NCBI GenBank assembly: GCA_937910255.1
Contig: CALEOQ010000013.1
Span: forward strand, 1-13,503
Length of the DNA stretch: 13,503 nt
Source: an uncultured Caulobacteraceae bacterium
GTDB taxonomy: Bacteria; Pseudomonadota; Alphaproteobacteria; Caulobacterales; Caulobacteraceae
Reading direction: 5' to 3'
The position numbers were made by a program, and so were the translations under genes. Under the pieces are notes generated by a model, which was given only the letters and a program-made list of their open reading frames with translations, was not told the origin of the DNA and did not search any database. Below, piece by piece: positions 8,328 through 13,503 of this stretch (the first letter of the stretch is position 1; every line of letters begins with the position of its first letter).

Positions 8328-9116
8328 ATGGCGCTCGATCTCTTCACCCTCAAGGGGCGCACAGCCCTCGTCACCGGCGGCTCGCGCGGCATCGGCAAGA
8401 TGATCGCCGCCGGCTTCCTGGCCCAGGGGGCCAAGGTCTATATCTCGTCGCGCAAGGCCGACGCCTGCGACGCCGCCGCCGAGGAGCTGTCGCAGGGCGG
8501 CGGGACCTGCATCTCCCTGCCGCAGGACGTGTCCTCCGTCGCCGGCTGCCAGGCCCTGGCCAAGGCCATCGAGGAGCGGGAGGACAAGCTCGACATCCTG
8601 GTCAACAACGCCGGCGCCGCCTGGGGCGCACCCTTCGAGGAGTTCCCCGAGCACGGCTGGGACAAGGTGATGGACCTGAACCTCAAGTCCCCCTTCTTCC
8701 TCACCCAGGCCCTGCACGTGGCCCTGAAGAAGGCCGGGACCCATGACCAGCCGGCCAAGGTGATCAACATCGCCTCGATCGACGGCATCCGTCTGAACCC
8801 GCAGGACACCTATTCCTATCATGCGTCCAAGTCGGGGCTGATCTATCTGACCCGCCGGCTGGCCGCCCGCCTGATCGCCGACAACATTGTGGTCAGCGCC
8901 ATTGCGCCGGGCGCCTTCGCTTCGGAGATGAACCGCACCGCCCGCGACCATGGGGATGCGGTGGCCAAGGCCATCCCCGCCCGCCGCATCGGCCGGGACG
9001 AGGACATGGCCGGCGCCGCCATCTATCTGGCCAGCCGGGCCGGAAACTATGTGGTGGGCGAGACCATCGCGGTGGACGGCGGCGTGGCCCTGGCCACGGT
9101 CGGCGCCATCGGCTGA
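8328..9116 (+). CDS. SDR-family NAD(P)-dependent oxidoreductase (RhlG / ketoacyl-reductase-like)
   Basis: A 262-residue classical short-chain dehydrogenase/reductase. The cofactor motif TGGSRGIG is at 16-23, NNAG at 93-96, the structural/catalytic asparagine N118 lies in DLNLK, and the catalytic set is S150 with Y164 and K168 (YHASK). The C-terminal segment (AIAPGAFASEMN, then VVGETIAVDGG at 242-252) is typical. SRK at 41-43 after the second beta strand favours NADP over NAD. The N-terminus (LFTLKGRTALVTGGSRGIGKMIA) recalls RhlG-type 3-ketoacyl reductases, but the substrate cannot be read from the sequence. It diverges from fadB across 179 bases and precedes the double-TetR gene by 127 bases on the same strand, so a role in acyl, hydroxyacyl or alcohol metabolism under that regulator is a reasonable inference. 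Confidence 0.92.
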   Translation: MALDLFTLKGRTALVTGGSRGIGKMIAAGFLAQGAKVYISSRKADACDAAAEELSQGGGTCISLPQDVSSVAGCQALAKAIEEREDKLDILVNNAGAAWGAPFEEFPEHGWDKVMDLNLKSPFFLTQALHVALKKAGTHDQPAKVINIASIDGIRLNPQDTYSYHASKSGLIYLTRRLAARLIADNIVVSAIAPGAFASEMNRTARDHGDAVAKAIPARRIGRDEDMAGAAIYLASRAGNYVVGETIAVDGGVALATVGAIG

Positions 9117-9126
9117 GGCGGCTTGT

Positions 9127-9201
9127 CCCAGAACCGGCGTGACCTCCGCTTTACCTTTGCGTCAAGGTGTAGATAGAGAGGGGGCTGCGCCGGTTCCTGG
9201 G
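9127..9201. repeat. Nested inverted repeat in the SDR-TetR intergenic region
   Basis: The outer arms CCCAGAACCGGCG (9127-9139) and CGCCGGTTCCTGGG (9188-9201) are complementary over 13 bases with a single extra base; the inner 8 bases AACCGGCG / CGCCGGTT pair perfectly. Inside the 48-base spacer is a second perfect inverted repeat, ACCTT-TGCGTC-AAGGT (9153-9168). It begins 10 bases after the SDR stop and ends 42 bases before the regulator start. It has no T-run, so it is not a standard terminator. It may be an RNA structure, an mRNA-stabilising element or an operator region. Confidence 0.6.
9153..9168. promoter_or_regulatory. Candidate operator ACCTT-N6-AAGGT before the regulator gene
   Basis: A perfect 5-base inverted repeat with a 6-base spacer, of the size and symmetry that TetR-family dimers bind, about 75 bases upstream of the double-TetR gene. 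Autoregulation through it is an inference; no copy was found in the fadB-SDR divergent region. Confidence 0.35.
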
Positions 9202-9243
9202 TCTCCCCACGCAGGGCCGCCGAGGATTGGAGCCGTCATCCCC

Positions 9244-10473
9244 ATGGGCGAACGGAACGTCGCGCGCGCGACGGATCGATACGAAAAGAAGCGCGAGGAC
9301 ATCCTCGACGCCGCGACGGTGATCCTCAACCAGCTGGGGGTCAAAGGCCTGACTCTGAGCGTCGCGGCCGGCGCCGTCGGCCTGTCGACCACCAGCGTCA
9401 CCTATTATTTCAAGCGCAAGGACGACCTGGCCGCGGCCTGCCTGATGCGCGGCGTCGACTGGCTGGCCCATCTGGCCGAGAGCGCCCAGGCGATCGATGA
9501 CCCCGCCGAGCGTCTGGCCCTGGTGTTTGATCTTCATCTGGAGCGGTTACGCCTGACCGCGACGGGCCAGGCGCCGCCCCTGCCGGTGCTGTCGGACATC
9601 CGCGCCCTGAACCAGCCCCGCCGGGGCGAGGTGTTCGCCGCCTATATGAAGGCCTTCCGCCGGATGCGGCAGATTTTCGACGCCCCGGAACTGGCCTGGC
9701 TGACCCGGGGCCGGCGCACGGCCCGCACGCACATGCTGCTGGAGCAGATCTTCTGGTCGGCCTCCTGGCTGCCCAAGTACGACCCCGAGGACTATCCGCG
9801 CATCCGCGAGCGCATGTGCGACATCCTGCTGAACGGCCTGGCCGTGCCGGGCGCCGAATGGGCGCCGAAGCTGCCGGCCATGTCGGAACTGGCGCCGGGC
9901 GAGGGCCTGGAAATGAGCCGCGACGCCTTTCTGCGGGCCGCCACCCGGCTGATCAACACCCATGGCTACAAGGGCGCCTCAGTGGACCGGATCTCGGCCG
10001 AGCTGAACGTGACCAAGGGCTCCTTCTATCATCACAACGAGGCCAAGGACGACCTGGTGGTCACCTGCTTCGAGCGCAGTTTCGAGGTGATGCGCCGGGT
10101 CCAGCGCCTGGCAATGGCCCGGGACGGCGACCAGTGGAACAAGCTCTCTAGCGCCGCGGCCGCCCTGGCCGAATACCAGCTCTCCGACTATGGCCCGCTG
10201 CTGCGCTCCTCGGCGCTCAGCGCCCTGCCCGAACCGATCCGCAAGGAGATGGGCCAGGACTTCAACCGGGTGTCCGACCGCTTCGCCTCGATGATCTCCG
10301 ACGGCATCGCCGAGGGCTCGATCCGGCCGGTGGACCCGTTCATCGCCGCCCAGATGCTGGCCGCCACCCTCAACGCCGGGGCCGAGCTCGCCTTCTGGGT
10401 GCCGGGCGTGCGGCAGAAGGCGGCCCCGGCGGTGTTCGTCCGGCCGATGCTGATGGGCGTCTTCAAGCCCTGA
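9244..10473 (+). CDS. Double-unit TetR/AcrR-family transcriptional regulator
   Basis: A 409-residue regulator, about twice the usual TetR length of 190-220. Two DNA-binding domains are visible. The first is at about 17-62, with AATVILNQLGVKGLTL, then the turn-helix AVGLSTTSVTYYFKRKDDL. The second is at about 226-271, with AFLRAATRLINTHGYKGASV, then LNVTKGSFYHHNEAKDDL. Each is followed by a helical stretch of 140-150 residues like a ligand/dimer domain, joined by a short segment near 203-222 (VPGAEWAPKLPAMSELAPGE). The recognition helices differ, so the two halves need not read the same half-site. In the second, N265 replaces the usual Phe of YYF/YHHF. No stop or frameshift separates the halves, so this is a genuine fusion or tandem duplication. 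The ATG at 9244 is the last Met before domain one; upstream GGAG is 11 bases away. SDR and fad genes are plausible targets. Confidence 0.88.
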   Translation: MGERNVARATDRYEKKREDILDAATVILNQLGVKGLTLSVAAGAVGLSTTSVTYYFKRKDDLAAACLMRGVDWLAHLAESAQAIDDPAERLALVFDLHLERLRLTATGQAPPLPVLSDIRALNQPRRGEVFAAYMKAFRRMRQIFDAPELAWLTRGRRTARTHMLLEQIFWSASWLPKYDPEDYPRIRERMCDILLNGLAVPGAEWAPKLPAMSELAPGEGLEMSRDAFLRAATRLINTHGYKGASVDRISAELNVTKGSFYHHNEAKDDLVVTCFERSFEVMRRVQRLAMARDGDQWNKLSSAAAALAEYQLSDYGPLLRSSALSALPEPIRKEMGQDFNRVSDRFASMISDGIAEGSIRPVDPFIAAQMLAATLNAGAELAFWVPGVRQKAAPAVFVRPMLMGVFKP

Positions 10474-10479
10474 GCCAGC

Positions 10480-11946
10480 CTATTGCGGCCCTGGCGTCTC
10501 GATCCCGTCGGCCCCGGCCTCGGCCGCGAGCTGGCGCACCGAGGCTTCGTGCTTGTCCCGGGTGATGGCGTAGAAGGCCACGAAGGCGACGGCCGCGGCG
10601 TAGAGCACGCCCAGCAGCGGCACATAGAGCAAGCCCAGATTGCGGATCACCGCCTCGGGCACCTGGCCCGGCTGCGCGTTCTGCGGGAAGGCGATGGCCA
10701 GCAGGATCATGCTCGAGGCGAAGATGCCGATGCCCGAGACCGCCTTGTTCACGAAGCTGGCCGCGGCGAAGAACAGGCCCTCGGAGCGGCGGCCGGTCTT
10801 CAGCTCGGAATCCTCCACCACGTCGGCGATCATCGAGGAGATGAGGATGGAGGCGGTGATCGACAGCCCGGTCGACAGCATGGTCTGGACGAACAGGATC
10901 GGGATGATCACCGGGTTGTCGTTGTCGGGGAACACGCCCAGCAGCCGCAAGGTGATCGGCGCGGCGCCGACGGCGAAGGACAGCACCTTGGCCAGCTGAG
11001 CGGCGTTCTTCTTGCCCATGCGCAGGGACAAGGGCGCGGCCAGGCCGAAGGCGAGCGCCGCGGAGATGAAGTTGGCCACCGCGAACAGTGAGATCTCGAC
11101 GGCCGAGAGCTCCCAGAAATAGGTGTTGAAATAGAGGTTCAGCGACAGGACCAGCCCGCCGGCCATGGCGTTGAACAGACCGGCCATGATCAGGACCAGG
11201 AAGGAGCGGTTCGACAGGGTGCCCGCCATCTCCTGGATCACCTGGGTCGCGGTCAGCTTGCGCTTGGGCGGGGTGATCAGGTCCGGGATGTGCCGGTGGG
11301 TGCCCATGGCCGAGACGAGGATGGCCAGCAGCATGACCCCTGCCGCGGTGGCGCCGTAGGCGACATAGCCGTCCGGGTTCAGCTGCCCCACCGGATGCTC
11401 GGCGCTGGGGCGCAGGAAGACCTGGAAGGCCAGCAGCGTCATGGTCAGTCCGCCCCACCAGGCGAAGAAGTACCGATAGCTCAGGACCTTGGTGCGTTCG
11501 TCATAGTCGGTGGTGAGCTCAGCGGCGAGCGCGGTGGACGGGATCTCATAGAGGGTGATGAAGGTGCGGATCATCACCGCCACCGCCAGCAGATAGAAGA
11601 ACATGCCGGTCTGGGACAGCTCCGGCGGATTCCACAACAGGCCGTAGGTGATCGCCACCGGCAGGGCCGCGGCGTACATGAACGGATGGCGCCGGCCCCA
11701 CTTCGAGCGCCAGTTGTCTGACACCTGCCCGATCAGCGGATCGGAGATGGCGTCGAAGACCATGGCGATCATGATGACCAGTCCCACCAGATGGGCGGGC
11801 AGGCCGATCACCTGATTGTAGAAGATCAGCAGGAGGTAGGAAAAACCCTGGTCCTTGACCCCGAAGGCGACGGTGCCGAAGCCGTAGAACAGCTTGGTGG
11901 GCAGGGAGAGTTTCTTGCGCGGGGGGCGCACGGCGCTGGCGGTCAC
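10480..11946 (-). CDS. GPH-family cation symporter (MFS superfamily), copy 1
   Basis: A 488-residue inner-membrane carrier of the glycoside-pentoside-hexuronide (MelB-type) family, with about 12 hydrophobic segments. GTG at 11946 was chosen because AAGGA lies 6 bases before it and the first membrane segment then begins about 20 residues in; the open frame to 12072 adds only low-complexity residues. Family marks are FDAISDP (D65 and D69, aligning with the MelB cation-site pair D55/D59), SDNWRSKWGRRHPF (76-89) for the cytoplasmic loop, and DVVEDSELKTGRRSEG in the second half. The position of MelB D124 is a glutamate here (E134 in LYEIPSTAL). Substrates of the wider family are sugars and other small organics coupled to sodium or proton; this one's substrate is not readable. 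It lies downstream of a paralogous gene on the same strand and converges on the regulator gene across 6 bases. Confidence 0.9.
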   Translation of the reverse strand: MTASAVRPPRKKLSLPTKLFYGFGTVAFGVKDQGFSYLLLIFYNQVIGLPAHLVGLVIMIAMVFDAISDPLIGQVSDNWRSKWGRRHPFMYAAALPVAITYGLLWNPPELSQTGMFFYLLAVAVMIRTFITLYEIPSTALAAELTTDYDERTKVLSYRYFFAWWGGLTMTLLAFQVFLRPSAEHPVGQLNPDGYVAYGATAAGVMLLAILVSAMGTHRHIPDLITPPKRKLTATQVIQEMAGTLSNRSFLVLIMAGLFNAMAGGLVLSLNLYFNTYFWELSAVEISLFAVANFISAALAFGLAAPLSLRMGKKNAAQLAKVLSFAVGAAPITLRLLGVFPDNDNPVIIPILFVQTMLSTGLSITASILISSMIADVVEDSELKTGRRSEGLFFAAASFVNKAVSGIGIFASSMILLAIAFPQNAQPGQVPEAVIRNLGLLYVPLLGVLYAAAVAFVAFYAITRDKHEASVRQLAAEAGADGIETPGPQ

Positions 11947-11952
11947 GGTCGA

Positions 11953-11957
11953 TCCTT
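11953..11957 (-). promoter_or_regulatory. Ribosome binding site supporting the GTG start of GPH copy 1
   Basis: On the minus strand AAGGA is 6 bases before GTG at 11946-11944. No comparable motif stands before the other candidate starts of this frame. Confidence 0.7.
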
Positions 11958-11998
11958 GGCCGAGGGCGGCGCCGCCACCGGCGCTGCGGACTGAGGGC

Positions 11999-12015
11999 GG
12001 CCTGCGGAACAGGCC
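11999..12015. repeat. Small hairpin in the leader of GPH copy 1
   Basis: GGCCTG-CGGAA-CAGGCC has perfect 6-base arms and a 5-base loop, 53 bases upstream of the GTG start. In RNA it would be a stable leader stem-loop; its role is unknown. Confidence 0.4.
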
Positions 12016-12020
12016 GGCGC

Positions 12021-12049
12021 ATCTAAGTGACGCTTCAGCTTTCAGACAA
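12021..12049 (-). promoter_or_regulatory. Weak candidate promoter between the two GPH genes
   Basis: On the minus strand TTGTCT (12049-12044) and TTAGAT (12026-12021) are separated by exactly 17 bases, the standard spacing, but match the consensus at only 4 and 3 of 6 positions. It would give copy 1 its own transcript in addition to read-through from copy 2. Confidence 0.27.
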
Positions 12050-12078
12050 GGGCGCCGCCCGGGAATTCGCATCCCCGA

Positions 12079-12096
12079 GCGGCGGGCGCCCGCCGC
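12079..12096. repeat. 18-bp perfect GC palindrome after GPH copy 2
   Basis: GCGGCGGGC / GCCCGCCGC is perfectly self-complementary over 18 bases, 8 bases downstream of the stop of GPH copy 2. No T-run follows on the minus strand, so it is not a classical terminator. It could attenuate transcription or protect the upstream mRNA from 3' decay, which would give the two transporter genes different expression. Confidence 0.5.
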
Positions 12097-12103
12097 GCAG
12101 GCT

Positions 12104-13503
12104 TCAGGCTCCGGTCACCGGCGGCGAGGTCGGGCCGGTCTCCCGGGCGGCCTCCGCCTTGAGGGCGGTCTCTTCCAGCTTGCGCAGGTTCTCCTCGTGG
12201 GCGGCCTTGTCGATCTTGAACATGAACAGGCAGCCGATGGCGATGGCGTAGAAGAACAGCAGGGTGGGCAGATAGATCAGCGCCATGTTGCGCAACACCT
12301 CGTCGTCCACCCCGCCGCGGACGGCGCTTTGCGGGAAGGACACGAAGGCCAGCACGGCGCCGGAGACGAAGACGCCGACGCCGGAGACCACCTTCTTGAA
12401 CAGGTTGTCGAAGGAGAACAGCAGCCCCTCGGAGCGGCGGCCGGTCTTGACCTCCGAATCCTCGACCACATCGGCGATCATCGAGGCCAGCATGACGCCG
12501 GTCATCATGGCCATGGCGCCGTTGGCGATGACGTCGACGAACAGGATCCAGAACAGAAGGTCCGTGCCATTGGCCGGCATCAGGTGGAGCAGACGCAGGG
12601 CGATCGGTCCCAGGAGGGCGACCACGGCCCCGGCGAACATGGTGATCGCGCCATTCCGCTTGCCCATCCTGGCCGCCACCTTGGGGGCCAGCGACACGCC
12701 CATGACGCTGGCGATCACGCCGGCCACGGTCAGCAGGGACAGCTGGCTCTGGGTGAGCTCCCAGAAATAGAGGAAGAAGTAGAGCTCGAGCCCGCCCTTC
12801 ACGCCCAGCGACATGGACATGAACATGCCCGAGATGGTCAGGACGACGAAGGAGCGGTTGTTGAGCGTGTGCGCCACTTCACGGGCCATGCCGATGAAGG
12901 TGATCTTACGCGCGGGCGGCTGGCGCAGCTCGGGGATGTATTTGTGGGTGCCGGCGGTCGAGGCCAGGATGATGATGAAGATCAGCACCGAGGCGCAGAG
13001 CGCGTAGTTGAAATAGCCGTCTCGAACGAGCACGCCGCCGGTGCCGTCCGCATTCTCCCGCAGGAAGACCTGATAGGCCAGCAAGGTCATGCCCAGGCCG
13101 CCGGCCACGCCGAAGAAGCCGCGCAGGGCGATAAGGTTGGTCCGGTCGTTGTAGCTCTTGGCCAGTTCCGGGGCGAGCGCCGAGGACGGCAACTCGAAGA
13201 AGGTGTCGAACAGTCGGATGACCAGCAGGCAGGCCAGCATGTAGCCGAAGACCTGCGCCTGCTCCCAGCCGGCCGGGGGATTCCAGATCAGGAAAAAGGC
13301 GACCGCCACGGGCAGGGCGGCGACATACATGAACGGGTGCCGCCGGCCCCAGCGCGAGCGGAAGTTGTCCGAGATCTGGCCCACCGTCGGATCGACGAAG
13401 GCGTCGAAGATCAGGGCGAACATGATGGCCGTCGAGACCATCTGCGGCGGCAGCCCGATGACCTGGTTGTAGAACAGCAGCAGGAAGGTTGAGAGGCCCC
13501 GCT
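12104..13503 (-). CDS. GPH-family cation symporter (MFS superfamily), copy 2, N-terminus outside window
   Basis: The frame is open to the window edge; residues upstream of the Met at 13441 read GLSTFLLLFYNQVIGLPPQ and align with FSYLLLIFYNQVIGLPAH of copy 1, so that Met is internal and the gene is 5'-truncated by the window. About 466 residues are visible, with 11 or so membrane segments. Family marks are FDAFVDP (the cation-site Asp pair), SDNFRSRWGRRHPF, FELPSSALAPE (Glu where MelB has D124, as in copy 1) and DVVEDSEVKTGRRSEG. The C-terminal tail is cytoplasmic-looking and charged (KIDKAAHEENLRKLEE), ending GPTSPPVTGA. Close motif-by-motif similarity to copy 1 indicates tandem duplication followed by divergence. 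The substrate is unknown; import of the same compound class as copy 1 is the simple guess. Confidence 0.9.
   Translation of the reverse strand, partial: RGLSTFLLLFYNQVIGLPPQMVSTAIMFALIFDAFVDPTVGQISDNFRSRWGRRHPFMYVAALPVAVAFFLIWNPPAGWEQAQVFGYMLACLLVIRLFDTFFELPSSALAPELAKSYNDRTNLIALRGFFGVAGGLGMTLLAYQVFLRENADGTGGVLVRDGYFNYALCASVLIFIIILASTAGTHKYIPELRQPPARKITFIGMAREVAHTLNNRSFVVLTISGMFMSMSLGVKGGLELYFFLYFWELTQSQLSLLTVAGVIASVMGVSLAPKVAARMGKRNGAITMFAGAVVALLGPIALRLLHLMPANGTDLLFWILFVDVIANGAMAMMTGVMLASMIADVVEDSEVKTGRRSEGLLFSFDNLFKKVVSGVGVFVSGAVLAFVSFPQSAVRGGVDDEVLRNMALIYLPTLLFFYAIAIGCLFMFKIDKAAHEENLRKLEETALKAEAARETGPTSPPVTGA

Noticed and set aside
11947..12072. N-terminal extension of GPH copy 1 from the ATG at 12072
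   Set aside because: Low-complexity residues with no membrane segment; GTG at 11946 has a good ribosome site and family-like length.
11894..13492. 532-codon plus-strand frame opposite the GPH genes
   Set aside because: His/Gly/Glu/Asp/Gln-rich shadow that crosses the intergenic gap; both transporters are clear on the minus strand.

Overview
The window is GC-rich and densely coded, and its gene families (TonB-dependent receptor, short-passenger autotransporter, FadB/FadA pair, GPH-family transporters, Dps) point to an alphaproteobacterium. Caulobacterales (Caulobacter or Phenylobacterium type) is the best guess. This rests on protein style and base composition, not on a marker gene. No rRNA, tRNA, CRISPR array, insertion sequence or phage gene was recognised, and no gene-free stretch exceeds 300 bases.

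Layout from left to right. (1) 2-1384, +: the C-terminal part of a TonB-dependent outer-membrane receptor, closed by a clear rho-independent terminator. (2) 1578-3916, +: a two-gene unit, an autotransporter-type barrel protein with a very short passenger and a Pro/Thr repeat linker, followed 5 bases later by a secreted alpha/beta-hydrolase-like protein with no Shine-Dalgarno of its own. (3) 4667-3919, -: a DUF2061 small membrane protein followed by Dps. (4) 8148-4828, -: a beta-oxidation operon, FadB-like multifunctional enzyme then thiolase, ending in a strong terminator. (5) 8328-10473, +: an SDR oxidoreductase and then an unusual regulator made of two complete TetR-like units in one chain. 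(6) 13503-10480, -: two tandem paralogous GPH cation symporters; the upstream one runs off the window.

A plausible but unproven reading is that this is an accessory catabolic neighbourhood. The receptor and GPH porters would import an organic compound, the SDR would oxidise or reduce an intermediate, FadB/FadA would degrade acyl-CoA, and the double-TetR protein would control some of these genes. The fadB and SDR genes diverge from a shared 179-base region, the natural place for common control. The most unusual items are the double-TetR protein, the repeat-linker autotransporter paired with a secreted hydrolase, and a nested inverted repeat in front of the regulator gene.
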